DNA of 64,000 nt from Candidatus Omnitrophota bacterium (GCA_029261035.1 JAJDCD010000023.1:248001-312000); one strand, 5' to 3'; numbered from the stretch's first letter, positions 9,173 to 18,206 are shown. Numbers and translations: made by a program. Notes: a model not told the origin generated them from the letters alone.

Positions 9173-9192
9173 AGATCAAGTTTTCTCTTAGA

Positions 9193-9234
9193 TTAAAAAA
9201 ATGGGAAGCAGAAAACGCGTTTCCGCTTCCCATT
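9193..9234 (-). terminator. Rho-independent terminator after the GH94 gene
   Basis: On the minus strand AATGGGAAGC (from 9234) pairs with GCTTCCCATT, a 10-bp stem. A run of T's follows, encoded by the A-run at 9194-9201. It lies just past the GH94 stop and before the glucoamylase-fold gene. Confidence 0.85.
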
Positions 9235-9248
9235 AGGAATGTGTTGCT

Positions 9249-11693
9249 TTAACCCATTATTACTTCAACGATGTGATTCTTCCCATCGTCGAATGCTTTT
9301 ACTACAGTTCCTTCGATGACATTACCGTCTACTTTTACTTCTTTAACACCCGTTTCAAGCTCATTTGGGTTCGAGAAAGAAATATCATAAGTACAACCAC
9401 GGAATAAGCGGTGTGTCTTAAATTCTTTCCACTTAGGGACACAAGGATCAATTTCAAGTCCTTCTGCACAAGAACGAACACCTATGATCCAGTCTAAAGA
9501 GACTCGGAATAACCATGTTCCAGAGCCGGTATACCAAGTCCAACCCCCACGACCAAAGTTAGGAGAATCGGGACCGTCGGTGTTTCCTGGAGTCACATAA
9601 GGTTCTACAAAGTAGCTGTCTGGGTCTTTACCTCTTTCAAGAGGGCTAAAGCTCTTGTAAGTTTCGAACCCTTTAAGTCCTTTGCGTCTCATTAAGATGG
9701 CTTGAAGCCCCCAACAAGCTGCATGAGTATAAACGCCTCCGTTTTCTCTAAGACCTGGAGCGTAACGAGTGATATACCCAATTTTTGGATCTGTTACAGA
9801 ATAAGCAGGATTTAAAAGAAGAGGACCGTGTTCGCGGTAAAGAACCTCTTCTGCAGTATCCATACATTTATCTGCGCGATCTTTTGGAGCAACATTATTG
9901 ATAAGAGCCCATACTTGACCCATAAGATCAATTTTACCTTGATCTACGGTCTTACTACCCATTGGAACTCCATCGTCACGAGTTGCGCGAATATAACGAT
10001 CGTCTTCCCAAGCGTGCTCGTTGATATCTTTAACGAGCTGTTCTGCGCGCTGTGAGTAGTTGTCTCCACGATCTTTTTCGCCAAACTTTTCACAAAGAGG
10101 AGCAAAACGTCTCATAATTCCTACCATGAAATGTCCCAACCAAATAGATTCACCCTTCCACTCTGGACCTACGTGACTGAAGCCATCATTCCAGTCTCCT
10201 TCACCAATAAGAGGTAAGCCTCTTGGCGACCAACGAGAAAGAACTTTATCTATCGCACGACAACAGTGATCATATAAACTTCCTTCTGTTGCTGGTTTGT
10301 CTTTTTCTTTTGGATCTTTTAAGAAAGGAATGCTTTCTTTTAAAAGATCAAAATCTTGAGTTTCGTCTAAATAATTTAATGTGATGTAAGCAAGCCACAC
10401 TAAATCATCCGTCATTTCGGTAATAGCTCCCATGCCTGTTCCTGGATGCCACCAATGATGCACGGTACCATCTGGGAATTGTTGTTCTGCATGAGTGACG
10501 ATTTGGCTTCGAGCTAGTTCTGGTTTTAATGGGAAGAATACCTGACAGTCTTGCAACTGATCTCTAAACCCAATACCACCACTAGATTGATAGTAAGCAC
10601 ACTTAGCCCAGATACGACCAGCAATCGCCTGGTATTTGAGCCAACGGTTTGTTAAGAAGTTGAATCCTTCATCTGGAGTTTCAACGGTTGTTTTGTCCAA
10701 AAGATCATTCCAGAACTTTTTTGTATTTTCAAGTTCTGCACTTGCTGTCTTTGGGTCTAAATATTTTTTAATTAAAACTTCAGAAGCTTTTCTGTCATGA
10801 GTTGCACCGAGAACAAAAATAATTTCCTTTTCTTCTCCTGGAGCTAACTCTATATTTGAATTTAAAGAAGCAACAGAATCACACCATTTTCCTTGAGTGT
10901 TTTTTAACTTACCTTCTTTAACTGCTCTTGGAGCCATAATGTTTCCATACATTCCGAAGAACGCTTCTTTGTCCCCTTCATAACCCGCAGGTTTTACATT
11001 AATAGCATGGAAAGCTTCTAATGGTTTTTCTGCAAGCCCTGTAGAGATAAAATGAGGAATCAAAGCAGGTCTCTTTAGACCATAAATTGCATTATTTGCT
11101 TCATCAATTTCGGTTTCGATAAAGGTTTTGTGGAATTCTCTATGGGTATCCGCAGCGTTTCCAAGGCACCATTCAAAATAAGAAAAAACACCTATGTTTC
11201 TTTTTTTGTCACTTTCGTTAACTAAGCGGAGTTTCCAAACTTCGATCGGATCTTTAGCAGCAACGAAAACTGTTTTTTCGGCATAGATTCCATTAAGTTT
11301 TGATTTCAAAATCGTGTAACCTTGTCCGTAACGCGCTTCAAAGAAATCAAAGTCAGGACAGGTTGGCTTCCAAGACTGACTCCAGAATTCTCCGGTGTCA
11401 TTATCGCGAAGATAAATGTAAGAACCCCATTCATCTTTGATTAAGTCTTGTTCCCAACGGGTAATACGAGAAAGGTTTGAATTTTCCTTCCAAGAAAAAG
11501 AACCCCCCGTTTGAGAGATTACAGTTCCATAATCTCCGTTACACATAACATTCACCCAAGGACGCGGGGTGTCTGGACGTGTGATGACATACTCATGACC
11601 GTTTTCGGTGAAGTAGCCATACTTGTTTTCAAACTTTCTTACTTCTGTTGCAGACTGCTGAGATGAATTCGTTTGTATTGTATTTTGACTCAT
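9249..11693 (-). CDS. GH94 phosphorylase, cellobiose phosphorylase-like
   Basis: Inverting phosphorolysis of a beta-linked glucose disaccharide or oligosaccharide to alpha-glucose-1-phosphate. The 814-residue length matches cellobiose phosphorylases. Visible family hallmarks are the N-terminal beta-sandwich domain, GIGFRDQLQDCQ near 370, HHWWHPGTGMGAITEMTDD, the catalytic-acid region GEGDWNDGFSHVG, and the C-terminal GGWTWYTGSGTWLFR. Specificity cannot be read from sequence. The neighbouring glucoamylase-fold protein leaves beta-1,2-glucan as an alternative to cellobiose, but the known 1,2-beta-oligoglucan phosphorylases are considerably longer. No signal peptide is seen, so it acts in the cytoplasm on imported sugar. 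It lies 33 bases after the solute-binding-protein gene. Confidence 0.87.
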   Translation of the reverse strand: MSQNTIQTNSSQQSATEVRKFENKYGYFTENGHEYVITRPDTPRPWVNVMCNGDYGTVISQTGGSFSWKENSNLSRITRWEQDLIKDEWGSYIYLRDNDTGEFWSQSWKPTCPDFDFFEARYGQGYTILKSKLNGIYAEKTVFVAAKDPIEVWKLRLVNESDKKRNIGVFSYFEWCLGNAADTHREFHKTFIETEIDEANNAIYGLKRPALIPHFISTGLAEKPLEAFHAINVKPAGYEGDKEAFFGMYGNIMAPRAVKEGKLKNTQGKWCDSVASLNSNIELAPGEEKEIIFVLGATHDRKASEVLIKKYLDPKTASAELENTKKFWNDLLDKTTVETPDEGFNFLTNRWLKYQAIAGRIWAKCAYYQSSGGIGFRDQLQDCQVFFPLKPELARSQIVTHAEQQFPDGTVHHWWHPGTGMGAITEMTDDLVWLAYITLNYLDETQDFDLLKESIPFLKDPKEKDKPATEGSLYDHCCRAIDKVLSRWSPRGLPLIGEGDWNDGFSHVGPEWKGESIWLGHFMVGIMRRFAPLCEKFGEKDRGDNYSQRAEQLVKDINEHAWEDDRYIRATRDDGVPMGSKTVDQGKIDLMGQVWALINNVAPKDRADKCMDTAEEVLYREHGPLLLNPAYSVTDPKIGYITRYAPGLRENGGVYTHAACWGLQAILMRRKGLKGFETYKSFSPLERGKDPDSYFVEPYVTPGNTDGPDSPNFGRGGWTWYTGSGTWLFRVSLDWIIGVRSCAEGLEIDPCVPKWKEFKTHRLFRGCTYDISFSNPNELETGVKEVKVDGNVIEGTVVKAFDDGKNHIVEVIMG

Positions 11694-11726
11694 GGGATTA
11701 AAAAACTCCTTTTATCTATTTTATTT

Positions 11727-13046
11727 TTATTTGTCTTTATCTTTGGCAAGAACAGCGTCTATCCTTGGAACTACTTTACCAACAACAACTTCGACGGTTT
11801 CTTTGCCATTAAACATAAGGTCGAAACCTTCATTAATATACTTACTTTCTATTTCTCTCCATTTTGGATGAAACGGATCGTAAGTTACGTACTTTACTGC
11901 TTTGTTCAACATACCTTTATTGAGCGGTGGGTTGGAATCCCCTGCCCAATCAGGCCCTTTAGCTATTGCTTGTAAAGCCGGTTGAGCCAGCCCACGTTTT
12001 GCTAATTCTTTTTGTCCTGTTGCACCTGTTAGTGCTTTTACTACTTCCCAAGCAGCTTCTTTATTCTTAGAACTTTTCAAAATACAATAACCGGAACCGC
12101 CTGTACCAAAACCCCGAAGGCCTTTTGCATTTTTGGGAAACATAGCAACATCCCAATTAAAATCTCTTTTTCTCAAAGAAGGAGTTTCCCAAACGCCCGA
12201 AAGAAACATTCCCAATCTTCCCGTTGTAAACATCGTGTCTACACCCATCCCTGAATTGGTTAAAGCAACAGGTGTTGGCATTACTTTATGTTTGTTAATA
12301 AGGTCTACATAAAACTGGAGACCTTCAATGCTTTCAGGCGAATTCAAAATAGATCTTGTTGGGTTCTTCACATTATCTACAAGACCGCCGCCGTTACCAT
12401 AAACAAAATTTTTCCAAGCCCAGCCATAAAAACCGTATTGAGTGATGCGGCCATTTTCTCTTTTGGTCAAAGCTTGTGCTTTTTCTAACATATCTTGCCA
12501 TGTCCAATCATCTGTTGGGTACGACAAACCTTCTTGATCAAACAAATCCTTGTTGTAAAACACACAAGCAAATGGAGCGGTGTCTCTTGGAATGGCCAAG
12601 ATTTCCTCATTTACTGTGAACCGGTCTAAAACCTCTGGAAAAAAAGTAGATGTTTTAAATGTAGAATCATTTTCAATAAAAGGATTTAAATTTTCTAAAA
12701 CATTTTTACTCGCAAAACTTACAAAATAATTTACTTCGGTACAAATAATATCAGGAGCTGCACCTCCAGCAATACGGGTTAAGATCTTGCTAACATATCC
12801 TCCATAAGGTGTATGCTCAAAACGTACTTTAATGTCTGGGTGCAACACTTGCCAATCACTAATCGAATTCGTGATGATGTCAATTTCATCGGGGCTACCC
12901 CAAAAAGCAACTTTAACTAGTGTCTTTCCATCGTCTTCTGCGTTAGAACCACTACAGCCTGTTACAAAAAGAAAACTCAAACACATTATACAAACAAAAA
13001 ATTTTGATGCCAAAGAACGTTCAAAGCGCTTTCGAACTACTTCCAT
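11727..13046 (-). CDS. ABC sugar-binding lipoprotein (family 1 solute-binding protein)
   Basis: A 439-residue extracytoplasmic binding protein. The lipoprotein signal peptide ends FLFVTGC (cysteine near residue 31). The mature part has the family-1 pattern: VKVAFWGSPDE, later IAGGAAPDIICTEV, AIPRDTAPFACVFYNKDLF, and the hinge FGTGGSGYCI. It probably captures oligosaccharides for the GH94 phosphorylase encoded directly downstream. No permease or ATPase genes are adjacent, so the transporter core must be elsewhere. Its start codon lies inside the 3' end of ndk (10-base overlap in another frame) with AGGA upstream, so it appears cotranscribed with ndk. Confidence 0.9.
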   Translation of the reverse strand: MEVVRKRFERSLASKFFVCIMCLSFLFVTGCSGSNAEDDGKTLVKVAFWGSPDEIDIITNSISDWQVLHPDIKVRFEHTPYGGYVSKILTRIAGGAAPDIICTEVNYFVSFASKNVLENLNPFIENDSTFKTSTFFPEVLDRFTVNEEILAIPRDTAPFACVFYNKDLFDQEGLSYPTDDWTWQDMLEKAQALTKRENGRITQYGFYGWAWKNFVYGNGGGLVDNVKNPTRSILNSPESIEGLQFYVDLINKHKVMPTPVALTNSGMGVDTMFTTGRLGMFLSGVWETPSLRKRDFNWDVAMFPKNAKGLRGFGTGGSGYCILKSSKNKEAAWEVVKALTGATGQKELAKRGLAQPALQAIAKGPDWAGDSNPPLNKGMLNKAVKYVTYDPFHPKWREIESKYINEGFDLMFNGKETVEVVVGKVVPRIDAVLAKDKDK

Positions 13047-13558
13047 GTGAGATGTCCTATACTGTTGTCTGACTCAGTTGTTGGATAAAGACTTTTAATT
13101 ATTTCTTCTGGCTGAAACCAAAGTTTAATTTCTCGCTCTGCATCTTCACAAGAATCCGAAGCATGAACTACATTTTCATAAACGCCTTTTGTAGTGATTC
13201 GACCATAAGATCCTCGAATTGTATGAGGGTCTGCTTCTTCAGGATCCGTTGCTCCAACAATTGCGCGTACTTTTTTAATAGCATCCTTGCCGACGTAAAC
13301 AAACGCAAGCACTTTGTTGTTCTCGTAATGCTCTCCCATAATAAAACGGATAAGTTCATCAAAGAAAGGCTTGTCCTTTAAATCACGGTAATGCTCTTCA
13401 GCTAACTCGCGGCTAACAACCACGCACTTAGCTCCAACAATTTCTAGTTTTGTTTCTGATAACCGACTTAAGATATTGCCTGTTAACGATTTTGAGAGTC
13501 CATCAGGTTTAATTAAAACTAATGTTTGGTTATTTTTCGTAGGCATGAAGGCCATCAT
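13037..13558 (-). CDS. ndk: Nucleoside diphosphate kinase
   Basis: Transfers the gamma-phosphate from NTPs to NDPs through a phosphohistidine. TLVLIKPDG at the start, the NTP-binding GATDPEEADPHTIRGSYG stretch and the active-site histidine motif NVVHASDSCEDAEREI are all present. The C-terminal extension after residue ~150 is slightly longer than usual. Several in-frame ATGs occur at the start (codons 1, 2 and 5); the exact one is uncertain. Confidence 0.97.
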   Translation of the reverse strand: MMAFMPTKNNQTLVLIKPDGLSKSLTGNILSRLSETKLEIVGAKCVVVSRELAEEHYRDLKDKPFFDELIRFIMGEHYENNKVLAFVYVGKDAIKKVRAIVGATDPEEADPHTIRGSYGRITTKGVYENVVHASDSCEDAEREIKLWFQPEEIIKSLYPTTESDNSIGHLTWK

Positions 13559-13656
13559 TAATTACCAACTCTCTTTTTATAGGGTATTCCTTTAATAGGT
13601 AAAAAGTCTGAAAATTTTATCACAGTTGGAAATAGAGTCAATGTTCTTCTAGAGAA

Positions 13657-13708
13657 AGGCATTACTGGGAGGCATTGGACCCATGAACCACGGCAATCTC
13701 AGATATTG
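13657..13708. repeat. Degraded CATTGCGAGG-family repeat
   Basis: Contains GGGAGGCATTGGACCC and CACGGCAATCTCAG, recognisable as a decayed left half of the repeat seen complete at 31416-31532 and 57895-58009. Confidence 0.45.
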
Positions 13709-13710
13709 AG

Positions 13711-14613
13711 CTAGTCTTTTTCCACCCCAACTACTTGGAGCACATGTTCTAGCTGATCTAGAGAAAAATATCTAATTTCTAAACGACCTTTTCCTTTATG
13801 ATCAAAAATACGAACCTGGGTCCCGAGCTTTTGTTCTAGCTTTGTTTCTAAATCTACGATTTGTGAATCCAAACGACGAAGTTTTTTAGCCCGCCTTTTA
13901 CCCTCAGGAGCCTTTTGAATCAGTTCTTCCACCTGTCTTACCGAAAGACCTTCGCTGATAACTCTTTTAGCCATAAGTATTTGCGCAGATTCTGAAGATA
14001 AAGCGAGGATGGCTCGAGCATGACCTTGTGAGATATCCCCTTTAATTAAAGATTCTCTAACTTCATTAGGAAGGCCCAGTAAACGCAAACTGTTTGCCAC
14101 AGTGGACCTCTTTTTTCCGACGCGTTTTGCTATTTCTTCTTGAGAATAACCTCTTTCTTCTACCAAGCGTAAATAGGCTCGGGCTTCTTCGAAAGCATTT
14201 AAATCTTCTCTTTGGATATTTTCAATAAGAGCAACTTCTAGAAGCGCCTCTTCAGCAATGTCTTTAACAATAATAGGTATTTTTTCTAATCCTAATTTTT
14301 GAGAAGCTCGGAAACGTCTTTCTCCACAAATAATTTCAAATTGATCCCCTTTTCTTTTAACAACAAGGGGCTGTAAAATTCCTTGCTCTTGAATGGATTG
14401 AGAGAGTTCTTCTATTTGCTCTTCTTTAAAATCAGTTCTAGGCTGATCTGGGTTTGGAATAATTTGAGAGAGTTCAGCAAGCAAAACCCCTTCTTTGGGT
14501 TCGGAAGACGTTTCTTTCTTTGATTTCAGACTATCAACATAAGTGTCTGGTATTAAAGCGCTTAAACCTTTTCCAAGGCCTCGTTTAGGTTTGTTTGATT
14601 TATTGTCAGCCAT
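13711..14613 (-). CDS. parB: Chromosome-partitioning protein ParB
   Basis: CTP-dependent DNA clamp that loads at parS and spreads. The 300-residue protein opens with KRGLGKGLSALIP. It then has the N-terminal CTPase domain (NPDQPRTDF, CGERRFRAS with the GERR box near 117-120), a helix-turn-helix (YSQEEIAKRVGKKRSTVANSLRLLGLP) and a C-terminal dimerisation region. It is 9 bases downstream of parA with AAGGA ahead of the ATG. A perfect parS lies just upstream of parA. Confidence 0.97.
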   Translation of the reverse strand: MADNKSNKPKRGLGKGLSALIPDTYVDSLKSKKETSSEPKEGVLLAELSQIIPNPDQPRTDFKEEQIEELSQSIQEQGILQPLVVKRKGDQFEIICGERRFRASQKLGLEKIPIIVKDIAEEALLEVALIENIQREDLNAFEEARAYLRLVEERGYSQEEIAKRVGKKRSTVANSLRLLGLPNEVRESLIKGDISQGHARAILALSSESAQILMAKRVISEGLSVRQVEELIQKAPEGKRRAKKLRRLDSQIVDLETKLEQKLGTQVRIFDHKGKGRLEIRYFSLDQLEHVLQVVGVEKD

Positions 14614-14622
14614 GAGTTTTCC

Positions 14623-15522
14623 TTACGGTTGTGATGGAGACTCGACAGAAGTTTCAGAACTTTGAGCTTCTTCCGTTTGCGTTGTAGTCTCAGTGGATTC
14701 AATAATAGGAGTTGTTTTTTTAGGTTCAGATGAACCCGCTTCTTTTTTTGATTCTTGTAAGCCCAGACGAGTTAAAAACTCTTCTGTTAAACTGATAAAA
14801 GCTTTTGTTCCTTTTCCGGAAGGATCGTATTCAATTAAAGGCGTTCCAAAACTAGGAGCTTCACTAATTCGAACAGCTCTTGGAATAGCCGACTTAAATA
14901 CCTTATCCCCAAAAAAAGAGGTTACTTCAGAAATTACTTGTTCTGCTAGTTTGGTTCTGCGATCTACCATTGTTAATACAACGCCTGCTATCTCTATATC
15001 TGGATTCAGTTTAGAGCGAATTAATTCGAAGGTTTGTACCAGCTGCCCTAACCCTTCAAGAGCATAGTACTCACATTGTAATGGGATAACAAGCTTTGAA
15101 GAAGAACATAAGCCGTTTATAGTCAATAGGTTAAGGGATGGCGGGCAGTCCAAAATAATTAAATCGTACTCACCTTCTATGTCTTTAAGGCTGTTTTTCA
15201 GCCTATACTCTCTATTTTCTATATCAATCAGCTCTAACTCAGCACCCGTCAGCTCCGCTTTAGACGGAAGAACATAAAGGTTTTTAAATGAGGTGCTTAC
15301 AATACATTCTTTTATAGAATTTTGGCCCATTAAAAGATGATAAACAGATAGTTCTAAGCTGTTTTTATCAACTCCAACGCCGCTAGTAGCATTTCCCTGC
15401 GGATCTAAATCAATTAGGAGTGTTTTTATCCCTTTGTCTGCAGCTATAGCGGACACATTGACAGCGGTAGTTGTTTTTCCGACGCCACCTTTTTGATTAC
15501 AAAATGCAACAATATCAGACAT
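14623..15522 (-). CDS. parA: Chromosome-partitioning ATPase ParA (Soj)
   Basis: Deviant Walker ATPase that positions ParB-parS complexes on the nucleoid. KGGVGKTTTAVN lies near the start, LLIDLDPQGNATSG follows, and LIILDCPPSLNLLT is the Walker B region. I chose the ATG at 15522 (MSDIVAFC), which has AGGAG five bases upstream, over one ten codons earlier. The C-terminal ~50 residues are a low-complexity Ser/Thr/Glu tail not normal for Soj. It is the first gene of parAB. Confidence 0.97.
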   Translation of the reverse strand: MSDIVAFCNQKGGVGKTTTAVNVSAIAADKGIKTLLIDLDPQGNATSGVGVDKNSLELSVYHLLMGQNSIKECIVSTSFKNLYVLPSKAELTGAELELIDIENREYRLKNSLKDIEGEYDLIILDCPPSLNLLTINGLCSSSKLVIPLQCEYYALEGLGQLVQTFELIRSKLNPDIEIAGVVLTMVDRRTKLAEQVISEVTSFFGDKVFKSAIPRAVRISEAPSFGTPLIEYDPSGKGTKAFISLTEEFLTRLGLQESKKEAGSSEPKKTTPIIESTETTTQTEEAQSSETSVESPSQP

Positions 15523-15612
15523 AAAAACTCCTGTTTGGAAAGATATCGACACTTTATTTTCGAAGTTGAGACATATTATAACGATTTGAATTATTAAAGC
15601 AAACAGAATGTC

Positions 15613-15628
15613 TGTTTCACGTGAAACA
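15613..15628. promoter_or_regulatory. parS centromere site
   Basis: Perfect 16-base parS palindrome, TGTTTCACGTGAAACA, in the gap between mnmG and parA. This is the ParB nucleation site. Such sites cluster near oriC in most bacteria. Confidence 0.96.
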
Positions 15629-15629
15629 C

Positions 15630-17444
15630 TTAATTTTTAGATTCGTTAAGGACAGTCACTAAAAGGACGGATAAATCGGCAGATGTAATTCCTGGGATTC
15701 TTGCTGCTTGACCTATAGATTGTGGGCGGATTTTTAAGAATTTTTCTCTAGCTTCTCGGCTAAGGCTTTTAACTAGGCTAAAGTCGAAACCTTCAGGAAT
15801 ATGTCTTTTTTCTAGTTTTCGGAATTTAGCGACTTCTTGGTTTTGCCGGTTGATGTAGCCTTCATATTTTACATTGAGCTCTACTTGATTAAGGATATAG
15901 TCCGGTTGATTTAGAATTTCATTATCAATGCCTGGTAAATTTTGAATTTTCATTTCCGGGCGTCTTAAATACTTATCTAAGGGTTTGCTGTCAAAGTGAG
16001 AATTTTTAAGTTGTTTTACTAATTCCTGAATTTTCCCCTGGTTGTTCACAAGTTGTTGATAAGTACTTTCATCAATCAGGCCAAACTCATATCCGTATTT
16101 CATCAGACGTTCATCGGCATTATCTTGTCTTAGTAATAAACGAAACTCTGCTCTTGAGGTTAACATTCGATAAGGTTCATTTGTTCCACGTGTAACAAGG
16201 TCGTCAATTAAAACTCCAATATAGGCTTCTGAACGATCCAGCAAAAAAGGTTCTTGGTTTTTTAATTTTCTGATGACGTTGAGGCCAGCAATGAGCCCTT
16301 GAGCCGCGGCTTCTTCATACCCAGAACTTCCATTGATTTGGCCGGCTAAAAACAGATTTTCTACCGCCTTTGTTTCAAGGCTCAACTTCAATTGAGTAGG
16401 GGGTGAATAGTCGTATTCGATAGCATAAGCCAGGCGAATTAACTCTGCTTTTTCAAGTCCTTTCATTGATCTAACTATTTGGTACTGAACATCTTGTGGC
16501 ATACTCATAGACAGCCCATTAACATAAACCTCATCGCTATCAAGCCCTTCGGGCTCAAGATAAATTTGGTGTCTATCTTTGTCTGCAAATTTTACAACCT
16601 TGTCTTCAATGCTTGGACAATACCGAGGTCCTATGCCTTGGATTCGCCCAGCGTAAAGAGGGGATTGATGTAAATTGTCTCGAATAATTTGGTGTGTATT
16701 CTCATTTGTGTAAGTTAGCCAGCAGTCGACTTGAGGGCGGTCTAGTTTTTTCGAACGAAAAGAAAAAGCGCTTTGAACAGCATCTCCTTTAGCAACCTCA
16801 ATGGCATTATAATCAATGCTGTTAATATGAAGTCGAGGAGGTGTTCCTGTTTTAAATCGTTTCAATTCAATTCCGTTATCCACAAGGCTGTCAGATAAGT
16901 TCAGTGAAGGGGCTTCGCCTCCGCGGCCTCCAGGAGTCTTTTTTTCTCCGATATGAATCAAGCCTTTCATAAAGGTGCCTGAAGAAATGATTACAGATTT
17001 TGCATAAACCTTTTCTCCAGAATGAGTTACAACTCCTTTAACTTTTTTATTTTCGACAATGAGAGATTCGACTAAGGCTTGTTCAAGGTCAATATTAGGC
17101 TCAGAGGTAACAATTTGTTTCATTAAGAGAGCGTACTGCTTTTTGTCTGCTTGTGCGCGAGGCGCCCAGACAGCAGGCCCTTTGGACTTATTCAGCATTC
17201 GGAATTGAATGGAGGTCTGGTCAATGGTTAAACCCATTTGACCACCTAGAGCGTCAATCTCACGAACTATATGGCCTTTGGCAAGACCACCGATAGCTGG
17301 GTTACAGGACATTTTTCCAATGGTTTCTATATTTGCTGTCAGAAAGAGGACTGGAAAACCGGCTCGCGCAATACTGAGAGCGGCTTCGATACCTGCATGA
17401 CCTGCGCCTACAACAATTGAAGCGTATTCTTTTTCTGTTTTCAT
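15630..17444 (-). CDS. mnmG: tRNA uridine-34 carboxymethylaminomethyl enzyme MnmG (GidA)
   Basis: FAD-dependent partner of MnmE that installs (c)mnm5 at U34 of several tRNAs. The 604-residue protein has the N-terminal FAD dinucleotide motif VVGAGHAGIEAA, then CNPAIGGLAKGH, GTFMKGLIHIG, the RYCPSIEDK signature near 275 and the DDLVTRGTNEPYRMLTSRAE segment. The two conserved active-site cysteines of the family are recognisable (CNP and RYCP). It heads mnmG-parA-parB. The usual neighbours mnmE and rsmG are missing here. Confidence 0.98.
   Translation of the reverse strand: MKTEKEYASIVVGAGHAGIEAALSIARAGFPVLFLTANIETIGKMSCNPAIGGLAKGHIVREIDALGGQMGLTIDQTSIQFRMLNKSKGPAVWAPRAQADKKQYALLMKQIVTSEPNIDLEQALVESLIVENKKVKGVVTHSGEKVYAKSVIISSGTFMKGLIHIGEKKTPGGRGGEAPSLNLSDSLVDNGIELKRFKTGTPPRLHINSIDYNAIEVAKGDAVQSAFSFRSKKLDRPQVDCWLTYTNENTHQIIRDNLHQSPLYAGRIQGIGPRYCPSIEDKVVKFADKDRHQIYLEPEGLDSDEVYVNGLSMSMPQDVQYQIVRSMKGLEKAELIRLAYAIEYDYSPPTQLKLSLETKAVENLFLAGQINGSSGYEEAAAQGLIAGLNVIRKLKNQEPFLLDRSEAYIGVLIDDLVTRGTNEPYRMLTSRAEFRLLLRQDNADERLMKYGYEFGLIDESTYQQLVNNQGKIQELVKQLKNSHFDSKPLDKYLRRPEMKIQNLPGIDNEILNQPDYILNQVELNVKYEGYINRQNQEVAKFRKLEKRHIPEGFDFSLVKSLSREAREKFLKIRPQSIGQAARIPGITSADLSVLLVTVLNESKN
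16182..16197. promoter_or_regulatory. Degenerate parS-like site inside mnmG
   Basis: TGTTCCACGTGTAACA matches parS at 14 of 16 positions and keeps the CACGTG core. It lies in the mnmG segment encoding the conserved VTRGTNEP motif, so coding constraint alone may explain it. Confidence 0.3.
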
Positions 17445-17463
17445 AGCCGCGCATTATATCATG

Positions 17464-17514
17464 GGGGTAGCTGTGCTACCACCGTTAGAGAATGCCTACC
17501 TAACGGTAGGCAGA
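17464..17514. other. Nested hairpins between mnmG and higBA
   Basis: GGTAGCTGTGCTACC folds on itself. Downstream, TGCCTACC pairs with GGTAGGCA around TAAC. An alternative pairing, ACCGTTAG with CTAACGGT, would compete with the second hairpin. It lies in the mnmG leader (minus strand) and ahead of higB (plus strand). It may be a decayed palindromic repeat or an attenuator. Confidence 0.4.
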
Positions 17515-17525
17515 GATATTATCGT

Positions 17526-17554
17526 TTGCACAACATACGTTAATGTGTTAATAT
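17526..17554 (+). promoter_or_regulatory. higBA promoter with possible HigA operator
   Basis: TTGCAC and TAATAT are exactly 17 bases apart. The spacer carries ACAT-N6-ATGT, a short dyad well placed for autorepression by HigA. The toxin start is 28 bases downstream. Confidence 0.6.
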
Positions 17555-17581
17555 TTGGATGAACTTCAAAGGACAGGATGA

Positions 17582-17872
17582 ATGATAAAAGAATTTGGAA
17601 CAAAAGCGACAGAAGATATTTATAATGGTATAACCTCAAAAAAAGCAAAAGAAGTACCTAATAATATTCATAAAATTACTTGTCGCCAATTAGATATGAT
17701 TAATTCTGCTTTTGTTTTGGAAGACTTAAAAATTCCTCCAGGAAATAGATTGGAGAAACTTAAGGGCGATCTGAAAGGGAAATACAGTATTAGAATTAAC
17801 GATCAATTTAGAATTATTTTTGAATTTAGAGATGTAAATGCATATCAAGTAAAAATAGTAGACTATCATTAA
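17582..17872 (+). CDS. higB: HigB-type toxin (RelE superfamily mRNA interferase)
   Basis: A 96-residue RelE-fold toxin that cleaves mRNA at the ribosome when freed from HigA. The family ending is clear: LKGDLKGKYSIRINDQFRIIFEF, then VKIVDYH. The toxin-first gene order is characteristic of higBA. A good ribosome-binding site (AGGACAGGATGA) precedes the ATG, and the antitoxin gene starts 13 bases after the stop. Confidence 0.92.
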   Translation: MIKEFGTKATEDIYNGITSKKAKEVPNNIHKITCRQLDMINSAFVLEDLKIPPGNRLEKLKGDLKGKYSIRINDQFRIIFEFRDVNAYQVKIVDYH

Positions 17873-17885
17873 AGGGGAAAATACA

Positions 17886-18161
17886 ATGATTCCTAAAAAT
17901 AGAAAACCCACACATCCTGGCGAAATACTATTGGAAGAATTTTTAAAGCCAGCTAAGATGACACAAAGTAGCCTAGCAGACTTAATGGACGTTCCTATAC
18001 AGAGAATAAATACGATTATTAATGAGAAAAGAGATATAACTCCAGAAACAGCTATTTTACTGTCTCAAGTTTTAAAAACTAGTCCTGAGTTTTGGATGAA
18101 TTTACAAATGACTTTTGATTTATACAATGCAAAATTAAAAATCACAAACAAAGCAGCTTAA
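17886..18161 (+). CDS. higA: HigA-type antitoxin (XRE-family DNA-binding)
   Basis: A 91-residue antitoxin and autorepressor. The family opening PTHPGEILLEEFLKP is followed by an XRE helix-turn-helix (MTQSSLADLMDVPIQRINTIINEKRDITPETAILLSQ) and the FWMNLQMTFDLY C-terminal signature. It neutralises HigB and probably binds the dyad at 17526-17554. The pair forms part of a plus-strand island inside an otherwise minus-strand origin-proximal gene block, consistent with a mobile addiction module. Confidence 0.93.
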   Translation: MIPKNRKPTHPGEILLEEFLKPAKMTQSSLADLMDVPIQRINTIINEKRDITPETAILLSQVLKTSPEFWMNLQMTFDLYNAKLKITNKAA

Positions 18162-18206
18162 AAAATTTTTAGCCAATAGCTAACAGCTATAGACAAAGGA
18201 TTTGTT

